A stretch of 64,000 nucleotides of DNA from Clostridium sp. 27_14 (GTDB lineage: Bacteria; Bacillota; Clostridia; TANB77; CAG-508). Of this stretch, positions 44,686 to 53,574 are shown one piece after another. The stretch's first letter is position 1. Every line of letters starts with the position of its first letter. The stretch covers positions 1 to 64,000 of the forward strand of contig MNRQ01000018.1 in assembly GCA_001916035.1 (NCBI GenBank), in the 5' to 3' direction. The notes under the pieces were generated by a model. That model did no database searches. It was not told where the DNA came from and was given only the letters and a program-made list of their open reading frames with translations. The position numbers were made by a program, and so were the translations under genes.

Positions 44686-45975
44686 CTAAGGTTGTTCACC
44701 TAAAGTTATAGTCAAATCTTTTTCTTGACCATTTCTATTAACTTTAATTTTCATCTCATCACCAATCTTATGAGAATTTTTAATTTTATTCAAATCATCC
44801 ATACTGGAAATCTTTGTACCATCAGCTTCTATAATAACGTCACCAGCCTTAATGCCAGCCTTTTCACCACTTGAAAAATCTTCAACACTTTTAACATAAA
44901 CGCCAGTAACTAAATTATAAGTCTTAGCAGTTTCCTCATTCAAATCAATACCTGTAATACCAATATAAGGTCTCTTAACTTTACTATATTGAATTAATTG
45001 AGAAGTAATATCAGTTGTAGAATTTATAGGAATAGCAAAACCCATACCCTCAATACCTGTTCCAGAAAGTTTTAAAGTATTAATACCAATAACTTTACCT
45101 TCACTATTAACTAAAGCACCACCACTATTACCAGAATTTATAGCAGCATCTGTTTGAATAAGAGTATATTGTTTACCATCAGAATCTGTAACCTGTCTAT
45201 TTACAGCACTAACAATACCACAAGTAACACTACTTTGCATACCTATAGGATTACCAACAGCCATAGCAAATTCACCAACTTTAATAGAATCAGAATCTGC
45301 AAATTCAGCCTTAGACAAACCAGATTTTTCAATTTTAATAACAGCCAAATCAGTTTGTTCATCTTTACCAACTATTTTAGCTTCATATTCAGTATCATCA
45401 TTAAATAAAGTAACAGTTAATTTACTAGCTTCTGAAACTTGATAATAAGAACTATTACTACTGCTAGAACTACTAGAAACAACATGATTATTTGTTAAAA
45501 TATAGCCATCTTCACTAATAATAATACCAGAGCCAGTAGCTGTTGCAGTACTTGAACTAGATTTACCAAACATTTGCAACATAGAATTATTTACAGTATA
45601 CTCCAATTTAATACCAACTATTGAAGGCAAAATTTTATTAGCAGCATATACCGCAGTATCAGAATAATTAGACAAATTAACTTGTGATACATAACCACTA
45701 TTACTTGATGAAGAAGATGATGAAGTATTATTTATTATACTACTAGTACTATTATTTAATATTTTAGAGCGAATAGAAGGAACGCCAAAGCATGTTCCAA
45801 TAACAACTACACAACCAATCACCCCACTACAAAAAGGTAAAACTACACTTTTACCAAAACCAGATTTAGTTCTTTTTGTATTATACATATTTGAACTAGA
45901 AACAGTTTTAAAATTAGTATTTTTCTTTTCTTTTACATCATTTATTGGTGTATTTTCATTTTTGTTTTCTTCCAT
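44686..45975 (-). CDS. HtrA-like serine protease with PDZ domain
   Basis: Envelope quality-control protease, 429 residues. A cytoplasmic N-terminal tail of about 40 residues precedes one transmembrane helix (about 44-65) and a Ser-rich linker. The trypsin-like domain has His164 (TNNHVV), Asp209 (QTDLAV) and Ser284 (GNSGGAL); one C-terminal PDZ domain starts near residue 330 (RPYIGITGIDL, GIKAGDVIIEADG). RBS AGGAGG. Upstream on the minus strand are two TTTTCACA octamers placed just before a TTGTAT/TATTAT promoter (46037-46009), an arrangement like stress-controlled htrA promoters of Bacillus. Confidence 0.93.
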   Translation of the reverse strand: MEENKNENTPINDVKEKKNTNFKTVSSSNMYNTKRTKSGFGKSVVLPFCSGVIGCVVVIGTCFGVPSIRSKILNNSTSSIINNTSSSSSSSNSGYVSQVNLSNYSDTAVYAANKILPSIVGIKLEYTVNNSMLQMFGKSSSSTATATGSGIIISEDGYILTNNHVVSSSSSSSNSSYYQVSEASKLTVTLFNDDTEYEAKIVGKDEQTDLAVIKIEKSGLSKAEFADSDSIKVGEFAMAVGNPIGMQSSVTCGIVSAVNRQVTDSDGKQYTLIQTDAAINSGNSGGALVNSEGKVIGINTLKLSGTGIEGMGFAIPINSTTDITSQLIQYSKVKRPYIGITGIDLNEETAKTYNLVTGVYVKSVEDFSSGEKAGIKAGDVIIEADGTKISSMDDLNKIKNSHKIGDEMKIKVNRNGQEKDLTITLGEQP

Positions 45976-46008
45976 TTGAAAGACCTCCTAAATAACAATT
46001 TTTTATTT

Positions 46009-46062
46009 ATAATATCTAAACTACAAATAGAATACAATAGTTTTGTGAAAATTCTGTGAAAA
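46009..46062 (-). promoter_or_regulatory. htrA promoter with tandem TTTTCACA octamers
   Basis: Minus strand: octamers TTTTCACA at 46062-46055 and 46051-46044 (11 bases apart, one helical turn), then TTGTAT (46037-46032), 17 bases, TATTAT (46014-46009). The octamers resemble the repeats described for CssRS-regulated htrA promoters in Bacillus; the identity of a regulator here is inferred. Confidence 0.5.
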
Positions 46063-46082
46063 AAATGTTATATTTTAGTTAT

Positions 46083-46160
46083 TAAGAACAAATGGAACAT
46101 TAATAACATTTGAATTTATTTAGAACATTTTAAAATCCACGTCTTTGTTCATACACAAAA
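46083..46160 (+). repeat. Intergenic repeat copy R2
   Basis: AAGAACAAATGG...CATTAATAAC...TTTAGAACATTTTAAA...ATCCACGTCTTTGTTCATACACAAA. Same family as R1 and R3; ATGGA/TCCAC can pair inside the GAACAAA/TTTGTTC ends. Located just before the solute-binding protein gene. Confidence 0.65.
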
Positions 46161-46205
46161 AAACAAGAGTAAACATAAAATATATCAAAAAGAAAGGAGA
46201 CAAAT

Positions 46206-47213
46206 ATGAAAAAAAGAACACTTATATTTGCAATAACAATATTAGTAATCATATTATTAGCAATAATAATACAAATGATTTCTAATAAAAGTGAAACAAA
46301 AGAAAACAAAGAATTAGAAAAAGTAAAAGTAAGTGAAGTCACAAGATCAGTATTTTACGCACCACAATATGTAGCAATAAACAACGGATACTTCAAAAAA
46401 TATGGAATAGACATAGACTTAACAACAGGAGGAGGAGCAGACACAGTAATGACAGCAGTACTTAGCAACCAAGTAGACATAGGATTTGCAGGACCAGAAG
46501 CATCAATATATGTATATAACGAAGGAAAAGAAGATTATTGCCAAGTATTTGCACAAATGACAAAAAAAGATGGATCATTTTTAATATCAAAAACAAAAAC
46601 AGAAAACTTTAGCTGGCAAGATTTAAAAGGAAAAACAGTAATACCAGGCAGAAAAGGAGGAGTACCATACATGACATTAGAATATGTATTAAAGAAAAAC
46701 GGTATAAATCCACAAAAAGACTTAAATTTAGATGACAGTATAAAATTCGACTTAATGGCAGGAGCATTCACAAGTGGAGATGCAGAATATGTAACACTAT
46801 TTGAACCAACAGCATCACTAACAGAAATACAAGGAAAAGGATATATAGTAGCATCAGTAGGAAAAGAAGCAGGAGAAATACCATATACAGCATACTTTGC
46901 TAAAAAAAGTTATATTGAAAAAAATAACAAACTAGTAAAAAACTTCACACAAGCAATATACGAAGGAGAAAAATGGGTCAGTGAACATACAGCAGAAGAA
47001 ATAGCAGATGTTATAATAGACTTCTTCCCAGGAACAGAAAAAGAACTAATAAAAACAGCAGTACAAAGTTATAAAGACATAGACGCATGGAACAAAACAC
47101 CAGAGTTAAAAGAAGAAAGTTTTAACAGACTACAAGAAGTAATGACATTAGCAGGAGAATTACAAAACAAAGCACCTTATGACAAAATAGTAAATTGTCA
47201 ATGGGAACAGTAA
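46206..47213 (+). CDS. Orphan solute-binding protein, NitT/TauT (SsuA/THI5-like) family
   Basis: Periplasmic-binding-protein fold of the NMT1/THI5-like type, 335 residues. The N-terminus is a membrane helix (about 5-27) without a lipobox cysteine, so it is probably anchored by an uncleaved helix. Conserved features: FYAPQYVAINNGYFKKYGIDIDL, GGGADTVMTAVLSNQVDIGFAGPE and WQDLKGKTVIPGRKGG. Family members bind taurine, nitrate, riboflavin or pyrimidine precursors; the ligand is not predictable. No permease or ATPase gene is adjacent, and the gene is framed by repeat copies R2 and R3. RBS GAAAGGAG. Confidence 0.85.
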   Translation: MKKRTLIFAITILVIILLAIIIQMISNKSETKENKELEKVKVSEVTRSVFYAPQYVAINNGYFKKYGIDIDLTTGGGADTVMTAVLSNQVDIGFAGPEASIYVYNEGKEDYCQVFAQMTKKDGSFLISKTKTENFSWQDLKGKTVIPGRKGGVPYMTLEYVLKKNGINPQKDLNLDDSIKFDLMAGAFTSGDAEYVTLFEPTASLTEIQGKGYIVASVGKEAGEIPYTAYFAKKSYIEKNNKLVKNFTQAIYEGEKWVSEHTAEEIADVIIDFFPGTEKELIKTAVQSYKDIDAWNKTPELKEESFNRLQEVMTLAGELQNKAPYDKIVNCQWEQ

Positions 47214-47308
47214 AGAACAAAAGCGGGCATTAATTAGAACATTTTAAAGTCCGCGTCTTTGTTCACACACGAAATTTGCACAAATCAGAACATTTTAAAT
47301 TTCGAAAA
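47213..47308 (+). repeat. Intergenic repeat copy R3
   Basis: AAAGAACAAAAGCGGGCATTAAT...TTAGAACATTTTAAAGTCCGCGTCTTTGTTCACACACGAAA, continuing into a second hairpin in which CGAAATTT (47270-47277) pairs with AAATTTCG (47297-47304) around CAGAACATTTT. GCGGGC/GTCCGC pairing inside the ends is partly compensated relative to R2 (ATGGA/TCCAC), suggesting a selected stem. Confidence 0.65.
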
Positions 47309-47370
47309 AATCTCCTAATTTTTCAATATACTACAAAATATCACACATTTTTTGTAGAAAAATAGGAGGT

Positions 47371-47399
47371 TTTGTCGAATTTATTGCCAAAGATATAAT
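47371..47399 (+). promoter_or_regulatory. Promoter with Spo0A-box-like -35 region
   Basis: TTTGTC (47371-47376), 17 bases, TATAAT (47394-47399). The -35 region is part of TTTGTCGAAT, a perfect Spo0A box core. Confidence 0.6.
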
Positions 47400-47461
47400 T
47401 TTATGTTAAGATCAAAATAAGCTTTATTGGAATTTTTAGAAAAAAGAAGAAAGGAGAATAA

Positions 47462-48148
47462 ATGCAAATATTTACATATAATGACTACTTAGACTATATA
47501 TCAAATTATAAAATAAAGAAATTAATAAAAATACAAAATAAAAGAATAAAAATAAAAAACAACATAGAAAAAGAAAAATACAAAAACAAAGAAAAAACAG
47601 AAGTAGAAAAAATAAAGGAAAAAATAGAAAACACAATAGAAAAACTAATAGAAGACAAACAAGAAGTTTCAAAAATCATTAATGACTATTTAAAAATTTC
47701 AATATGTGACATAAACACAAATAATTTAGAAATCATAGAAAAAAGTAAAAATCAAATAAATATTAAAAGTCAAATTTTTAAAATCAAAGAAAAAGAAATT
47801 TATTTTCTAATAAAAATCGAAAAAAATCCCAATTACAATATACCATACACAATATTTGAAGAAAGTATGGAATTAATAAAATCAATAAAACAAAAACATC
47901 AAAAAGAAAAGCCAACAGTCATACCAATAATAATGTATATAGGAAATCAAAAATGGAACATAAAGCAAAAAAATAAAATCAGATACACAAAATTTGAAGA
48001 AAACAATATAGAATTAGGATATAACATAATAGACTTCAATTTATATAGCACAAAAGAACTAAAAAATAAAAAATCTAAAATAAATAAATACATAATATTA
48101 AAAAAAGAAATGAATATATACCTAAATGAGAATAGGTATAATCTATAG
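47462..48148 (+). CDS. Rpn/PD-(D/E)XK nuclease-like protein, degenerate
   Basis: 228 residues, related to the Clostridial Rpn-family proteins that begin with a MxxFTYxDY motif. An N-terminal Lys-rich coiled coil is followed by VIPIIMYIGNQKWN, the counterpart of the PIVLYHG block of the nuclease domain. The usual catalytic IEHQ segment appears to be replaced by IKIEKN, and the C-terminal charged repeats seen in the protein at 1-252 are missing, so nuclease activity is doubtful. RBS GAAAGGAG. It follows repeat R3 and a Spo0A-box-like promoter. Confidence 0.6.
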   Translation: MQIFTYNDYLDYISNYKIKKLIKIQNKRIKIKNNIEKEKYKNKEKTEVEKIKEKIENTIEKLIEDKQEVSKIINDYLKISICDINTNNLEIIEKSKNQINIKSQIFKIKEKEIYFLIKIEKNPNYNIPYTIFEESMELIKSIKQKHQKEKPTVIPIIMYIGNQKWNIKQKNKIRYTKFEENNIELGYNIIDFNLYSTKELKNKKSKINKYIILKKEMNIYLNENRYNL

Positions 48149-48190
48149 ATTTAAAAATAATAAATATTTACAAATAAATTAAAAAAAGTA

Positions 48191-48219
48191 TTGACACCTA
48201 CAACCAATAATGCTATATT
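48191..48219 (+). promoter_or_regulatory. Promoter of XRE regulator
   Basis: TTGACA (48191-48196), 17 bases, TATATT (48214-48219). Confidence 0.75.
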
Positions 48220-48272
48220 TACAAATAGATATTAGAAAAAATATAACTAAAAATGAAAGGGATGTGGTTGAT

Positions 48273-48605
48273 ATGGTAATAGATTATAAAATAATAGGAA
48301 AAAGAATCAAGGCAGAAAGAGCAAAGCACAAATTTACACAAGAAGAAATGGCAGAAAAATTAAATACATCTGTAGCATTTTATAGTAGAATAGAAACAGG
48401 AAGAAGTCATGTAAATTTAACAAGGATAATGGAAATAGCCAATATACTAAATGTCTCAGCAGGATATTTTTTAACAGGAATAGAAGAAGATGGAAACAAC
48501 TATTTGTATGAAGACTTTAAAGTAATTTTAGAAAAATGTACACCAAAACAACAAAAATTTATATACAAAATGGCAGAAGTAGTATCAGAAGAATTGCCAA
48601 TGTAA
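48273..48605 (+). CDS. XRE-family transcriptional regulator, 110 aa
   Basis: Cro/C1-type helix-turn-helix protein (FTQEEMAEKLNTSVAFYSRIETG, about residues 17-40) with a C-terminal helix region, paralogous to the regulator at 30746. The ATG at 48273 is chosen from spacing to AAAGGGA (48256-48262); an in-frame ATG at 48210 lies within the promoter. It is transcribed just upstream of smc, which has its own promoter. Target unknown. Confidence 0.85.
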   Translation: MVIDYKIIGKRIKAERAKHKFTQEEMAEKLNTSVAFYSRIETGRSHVNLTRIMEIANILNVSAGYFLTGIEEDGNNYLYEDFKVILEKCTPKQQKFIYKMAEVVSEELPM

Positions 48606-48619
48606 AACATACAAAAATG

Positions 48620-48648
48620 TTGAAAATTTGCATTATTTATGATATGAT
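48620..48648 (+). promoter_or_regulatory. Promoter of smc
   Basis: TTGAAA (48620-48625), 17 bases, TATGAT (48643-48648). Confidence 0.6.
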
Positions 48649-48686
48649 GCTAACAAATGAAATAATGCAAAAAAAGGTGGTAAAAC

Positions 48687-51600
48687 ATGTATTTAAAAAG
48701 AATGGAAATGCAAGGATTCAAATCATTTGCAGACAAAACAGTAATAGAACTAAAACAAGGAATAACAACAGTAATAGGACCTAATGGATCAGGAAAAAGC
48801 AACATATCAGATGCAATTAGATGGGTATTAGGAGAACAAAGCAGTAAAGCATTAAGATGTTCAAAATCATTAGACATTATATTTGCAGGAACACAAAATA
48901 GAAAATCATTAGGATTTGCAGAAGTATCATTAGTATTTGACAATGCAGACGGAGGGCTACCAATTGAATATACAGAAGTAACAGTAACAAGAAGAATATA
49001 CAGAAGCGGAGAAACAGGATATTTCATAAACAAAGTACCATGCAGACTAAAAGACTTACAAGAACTATTTATGGACACAGGAATAGGAAAAGATGGATAT
49101 TCAATTGTAGGACAAGGAAAAATAGACGAAATATTAAGCAACAAATCAGAAGACAGAAGACACATATTTGAAGAAGCATCAGGAATCGTAAAATATAGAG
49201 TAAGAAAACAAGAAACAGAAAAAAAATTAGAACATACAAAACTAAATTTACTAAGAATAAACGACATTTTATCAGAAATAGAAGGAAATTTAGAACCATT
49301 ACAAGCCCAATCAGAAAAAGCAAAAAAATACTTAAACATAAGAGATAACTTAAAAAACATAGAAGTAGGCTTATTTTTATACAATATAGATCAAAACAAA
49401 AAAGACATTGAAAAAATAACAGAAGACGAAAACATAACAAAAGAACAATGTGACACAGAAGAAACAAGATTAGAAAGAATAAAAACAGTAAAAGAACAGT
49501 TAAAAGAAGAAATAGATGACATAACTAATAAAATAGAACAAATGTCTAATCTAGGATTTGAAAGCCAAAAAGAAATAGAAATGCTAAATTCAGACATAAA
49601 TGTATCAAAAACAAAAATATCAAACAATGAAGAAAACGAAAAAAGATTTTTAGAAGAAATAGAAGAAAAAACAACAAGACTAAAAGAATTAGAAGAAGAA
49701 CAAAAACAAAAAGATGAAAAAAGAGAAAACTTAAGAAAAAATAAAGAAAGATTTACAAAAGAATTAGAAGAAAAACAAGCTGAATTAGACAAAATAACAG
49801 AAAAACTATCAAAAGAAGCATTAGAAATAGAAAAACACAAAAAACAAGTAGAAGAAAATACAGACAAAAAATATGAAAAACAAGCAAATATAAAAGAACA
49901 AGAAATAAACTTTGAAAACGATGAAAAAAGACAAAAACAACTAAAAAATGAAATACAAAATATCATTTCAGAATTAGACAATACAAGGATGAAAAAAGAA
50001 GAAGTATCAAAAGACTTTTACGAAATAGAAGCAATAAGAAATAAAAATATAAAAGAATTAGAAAACATAGCAAAACAAAAAGAAGAAGTAAACCAAAAAA
50101 TAAAAACATATCAAATAAAAATCAACACAATGTCAAACGAATTAAGAATGAAAGAATCAAGACAAAAATTCTTAATAGAAACAGAAAAAGAAAAAGAAGG
50201 GTACACTAAAAGTGTAAAAACACTACTAAAAGATTGCGAAAATAATCCAGAGTTAAAAAAAGGAATAGAAGGAGTATTAGCAAATCTTATAGATGTACCA
50301 GAAGAATTACAAACAGCCATAGAAATGAGCTTAGGAATGGCACTACAAAATATAGTAACAGAAACAGAACAAGACGCAAAAAAATTAGTAGAATACTTAA
50401 GAAAAAACAATATAGGAAGAGCATCATTTTTACCAATCACATCTATAAAAGGAAAGAAAATAGACAATATAAAAGGAAATAAATCAGGAATAATAGGAAT
50501 AGCAGCAGAACTAGTAAAATATAACAAAAAATATGAACAAATAATATATAACTTATTAGGAAGAACAGTAATAGTAGACAACATGGACACAGCAATAAGA
50601 ATAGCAAAAGAAAATGGACAAAATTTTAAAATAGTTACACAAGAAGGAGACATAATAAACACATCAGGAGCAATAACAGGCGGAGCAGTAATGAAAAAAA
50701 CTGTAAATATTTTAGGAAGAGAAAATGAAATCAAAAAAATAGGGCAAGAAATCAAAAAAACACAAGAAAATATAGAAAAAATAGAAAAAGAAAAAGAAGA
50801 ATACGAAGAATCTATAGAAGGAATATTAGAAATAGCAGAAAGACTAGAAAAAGAATTACAAGAAAATGAAATTACGTATGCAACAGGTAAACAAAAAGTA
50901 CTATCTTTCGAAGAAGAAATTCAAAAAATAGAAAACAGATTACAAAAACTTAAAGAAGAACAAAGCAAATTAGAAGAACAAAAAGAATTTGCAACAAACA
51001 AAAAAGCAGAAATTCAAAAAGAAATTGAAGAAATTAATACAGAAAACGAAAAACTATCAAAAATAATAACAGAATATGCAGAACTAAACAAAGACAATCA
51101 AAAATATATAGATGACTTAAACTTTGACATAACAAACCTAAAGATTTCAGTATCATCATTTGACGAAAGTGAAAGTTCTATAGAAGAAATAAAAGAAAGA
51201 ATACAACAAGAAGTAGAAGCAAATAAACAATCAATAAAAAATAAACAAGAACAAATAGAACAAAGTAAACAAGAAACACAAAACTTAAAAGAAGCAATAA
51301 AAAAAATTCAAGAACAAATAGAAAAAATAAAAGAAGAAGTAAAAAGCAGTGGAAGTAAAATAGAAGAACTAAAGAAAAGCAGAGCAGAAAAAAATGAAAA
51401 ACTAACAACCCAAGAAGAACAAATAACAGAAAAATTTAAAATTATAGAAGACTTAAAAGGACAAATTGTAAAAATAGATGTAAGAAAAACAAAAATACAA
51501 GAAGAAATAACAGAAACAATAAATAAACTATGGGAAGAATATGAATTAACACCAAACTCAATAGAAGAATATGAAAAACCAAAAAATGTTTCCGAAACAA

Positions 51601-52238
51601 AAAAACAAGTAAACAAGCTACGTACACAAATGAGAGAAATGGGAAGTGTAAATGTAGAATCAATAAATGAATACAAAAAACAAAAAGAACGTTATGATTT
51701 CATGAGTGAACAACGACTAGACCTAGAAAACACAATGTCAAAACTAAGAAAAATAATAACAGACATGACAGCAATTATGAAAGAACAATTTGAAGAAAAA
51801 TTTAAAGAAATAAACAAAAACTTTGGAGAAGTATTTGCAGAATTATTTGGTGGAGGAAAAGCAGAAGTAAAATTAGAAGATGAACAAAACATTTTAGAAT
51901 GTGGAATAGACATAACAGCACAACCACCAGGAAAAAAATTGCAAAACATGTTATTATTATCAGGAGGAGAAAAAGCACTAACAGCAATAGCATTACTATT
52001 TGCTATTTTAAGAATAAATCCAGCACCATTCTGTGTATTAGACGAAATTGAAGCAGCATTAGATGATGTTAACGTATATCGTTATGCAGAATATTTAAAA
52101 AAATTCGCACAAAACACACAATTTTTAGTTATAACACACAGAAAAGGAACAATGGAAGCAGCAGACAGTGTATATGGAGTAACAATGGAAGAAAGCGGAA
52201 TCTCAAAATTACTTTCAATGAAATTAAGAGAAGAATAG
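48687..52238 (+). CDS. smc: Chromosome partition protein SMC
   Basis: SMC is the ATPase of bacterial condensin, working with ScpA and ScpB. 1183 residues: Walker A GPNGSGKS (31-38) in the N-terminal head, a long coiled coil, a hinge around residues 520-660 (GIEGVLANLIDVPEELQTAIE, SGAITGGAVM), the return coiled coil, then the C-terminal head with LLSGGEKALTAIALLFAILR and Walker B FCVLDEIEAALDD. Normal length for SMC. RBS AAAGGTGG. Own promoter and strong terminator; in many Firmicutes smc is next to rnc and ftsY, which are not seen here. Confidence 0.97.
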   Translation: MYLKRMEMQGFKSFADKTVIELKQGITTVIGPNGSGKSNISDAIRWVLGEQSSKALRCSKSLDIIFAGTQNRKSLGFAEVSLVFDNADGGLPIEYTEVTVTRRIYRSGETGYFINKVPCRLKDLQELFMDTGIGKDGYSIVGQGKIDEILSNKSEDRRHIFEEASGIVKYRVRKQETEKKLEHTKLNLLRINDILSEIEGNLEPLQAQSEKAKKYLNIRDNLKNIEVGLFLYNIDQNKKDIEKITEDENITKEQCDTEETRLERIKTVKEQLKEEIDDITNKIEQMSNLGFESQKEIEMLNSDINVSKTKISNNEENEKRFLEEIEEKTTRLKELEEEQKQKDEKRENLRKNKERFTKELEEKQAELDKITEKLSKEALEIEKHKKQVEENTDKKYEKQANIKEQEINFENDEKRQKQLKNEIQNIISELDNTRMKKEEVSKDFYEIEAIRNKNIKELENIAKQKEEVNQKIKTYQIKINTMSNELRMKESRQKFLIETEKEKEGYTKSVKTLLKDCENNPELKKGIEGVLANLIDVPEELQTAIEMSLGMALQNIVTETEQDAKKLVEYLRKNNIGRASFLPITSIKGKKIDNIKGNKSGIIGIAAELVKYNKKYEQIIYNLLGRTVIVDNMDTAIRIAKENGQNFKIVTQEGDIINTSGAITGGAVMKKTVNILGRENEIKKIGQEIKKTQENIEKIEKEKEEYEESIEGILEIAERLEKELQENEITYATGKQKVLSFEEEIQKIENRLQKLKEEQSKLEEQKEFATNKKAEIQKEIEEINTENEKLSKIITEYAELNKDNQKYIDDLNFDITNLKISVSSFDESESSIEEIKERIQQEVEANKQSIKNKQEQIEQSKQETQNLKEAIKKIQEQIEKIKEEVKSSGSKIEELKKSRAEKNEKLTTQEEQITEKFKIIEDLKGQIVKIDVRKTKIQEEITETINKLWEEYELTPNSIEEYEKPKNVSETKKQVNKLRTQMREMGSVNVESINEYKKQKERYDFMSEQRLDLENTMSKLRKIITDMTAIMKEQFEEKFKEINKNFGEVFAELFGGGKAEVKLEDEQNILECGIDITAQPPGKKLQNMLLLSGGEKALTAIALLFAILRINPAPFCVLDEIEAALDDVNVYRYAEYLKKFAQNTQFLVITHRKGTMEAADSVYGVTMEESGISKLLSMKLREE

Positions 52239-52252
52239 TATTCATAAAATGA

Positions 52253-52298
52253 AAACAAAAAACATTTGCAACCAAAATAATGCAAATGTTTTTTGTTT
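52253..52298. terminator. Terminator after smc
   Basis: AAACAAAAAACATTTGCA (52253-52270) pairs with TGCAAATGTTTTTTGTTT (52281-52298). Confidence 0.85.
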
Positions 52299-52379
52299 CA
52301 AATAAAAGTTTTATACAAAACAATAAAAAGAACGCTTAAGAAAAAACAAGAGTTATAAAGCGTCCTAATTATAAATATA

Positions 52380-52655
52380 TTAATTTTCTATAAACCTATT
52401 AGAAGAATCAGAGTTATCAAATAATTTATCTATTGAAATTTGCAAAGCATTACTAATTTTCCACAAATTAAAAACGCTAATTCCTTGATTTATTTTGTCA
52501 CTCTCCAAACCACCTATCAAAGCAGTAGAAACATCAACAATTTCAGCTAAGTCTTCTTGAGTCATTTTACCAACTTTTAAATTATATAATTTTCTATAAT
52601 ATTTTACATTTTTACCAATTACTTTAAATAATTCAGCTGAAGTGATTTCTTCCAT
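52380..52655 (-). CDS. XRE-family transcriptional regulator, 91 aa
   Basis: Small Cro/C1-type helix-turn-helix protein: MTQEDLAEIVDVSTALIGGLESDKINQG at about residues 30-58, not closely related to the other two XRE regulators in the window. The ATG at 52655 is chosen over two closer to GAAAGGA for spacing. It is downstream of ytaF on the same strand; the spacer between them contains inverted repeats that could be its operator. Confidence 0.8.
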   Translation of the reverse strand: MEEITSAELFKVIGKNVKYYRKLYNLKVGKMTQEDLAEIVDVSTALIGGLESDKINQGISVFNLWKISNALQISIDKLFDNSDSSNRFIEN

Positions 52656-52704
52656 GTACATACATCCTTTCAAAATTAATTACATGATTTATTTTCTAAC
52701 TTTA

Positions 52705-52799
52705 TAGGTTAAAATTCAATCAAGTACAAGCAACAAAATGTCACCAACAATGACAAAATACCATAAATTATATAAATCTATAGGGTATGGCTTAACCTA
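52705..52799. promoter_or_regulatory. Nested inverted repeats upstream of the XRE gene
   Basis: TAGGTTAA (52705-52712) is the exact inverse of TTAACCTA (52792-52799). Inside lie CCATA (52761-52765)/TATGG (52786-52790) and TGTCA/TGACA around CCAACAA (52738-52754). Candidate operator for the XRE regulator or a 3' structure of the ytaF transcript. Confidence 0.4.
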
Positions 52800-52862
52800 A
52801 ATAATTAAAATATCAAAAAAAATTATAAAAGTAAAGCAAAACAAATAATTTAAGACAAAATT

Positions 52863-53435
52863 TTAAAAAACAGAAAACAATTGCCATAAGCCAATAAGAA
52901 CAAGTAAAAAACCAGAAAGCATAGAACAAGCAAAATCAGAAAAACCTATAAAACAACAAACTTTTTTACCAATAAGTATACCAACACGCAAAAACATAAA
53001 CTGAAAAACACTAATCAAAATAGGAAACAAAATATAAGAAGAGCCAATTAGACTAGAACTAATACCAATACCAAAATTATCTAAAGAAAGAGCAAAACCA
53101 AGAAAAACAGATTCTTTAGGATCAATCAAATTCGAATTATTAAAATCAAAATCATTTTGATTCCCAGATTTTTTTTCAAAAAAAGATTTAACAATAACAA
53201 AAAACCCAATTATAAACAAAATAAAACAACCAATTAATTCAGTAATAAACTCTGGTAAAAAATCTAATAATATTTTACCAAAAAAAACAGATATAAAAGA
53301 AACCAGTAGTGAAATTATAAACAAAATTATAGTACTAGAAAAAGAAATTTTTTTATCTTTAATACCATATGTAACACCAATTCCAAGTGAATCAATGCTA
53401 CTAGAAATAGCCAAAATAAAGCAATTTATAAGCAT
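52863..53435 (-). CDS. ytaF: Sporulation membrane protein YtaF
   Basis: Six-helix membrane protein, 190 residues, of the MntP/YtaF family. The first helix LAISSSIDSLGIGVTYGIK and the internal repeat LGFALSLDNFGIGIS are the duplicated DS/DN half-site signatures, expected of YtaF rather than MntP. A longer frame extends to 53534, but GGAGGGATTGTA immediately precedes the ATG at 53435, which is chosen. Upstream on the minus strand TTTTGTCGAATTT (53476-53464) is a Spo0A box match, in keeping with a sporulation gene. The transport substrate is not established. Confidence 0.85.
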   Translation of the reverse strand: MLINCFILAISSSIDSLGIGVTYGIKDKKISFSSTIILFIISLLVSFISVFFGKILLDFLPEFITELIGCFILFIIGFFVIVKSFFEKKSGNQNDFDFNNSNLIDPKESVFLGFALSLDNFGIGISSSLIGSSYILFPILISVFQFMFLRVGILIGKKVCCFIGFSDFACSMLSGFLLVLIGLWQLFSVF

Positions 53436-53574
53436 TACAATCCCTCCAGTGTATAATATGAAAAAATTCGACAAAAGTTTCAAAAAAACCAGAATATAAA
53501 AAATAAAAAAATTGTGCATAAATAAAAAAGACAAGCATAATATAAACTAAAGACAAGCAAAGGAGAGGATAAAA

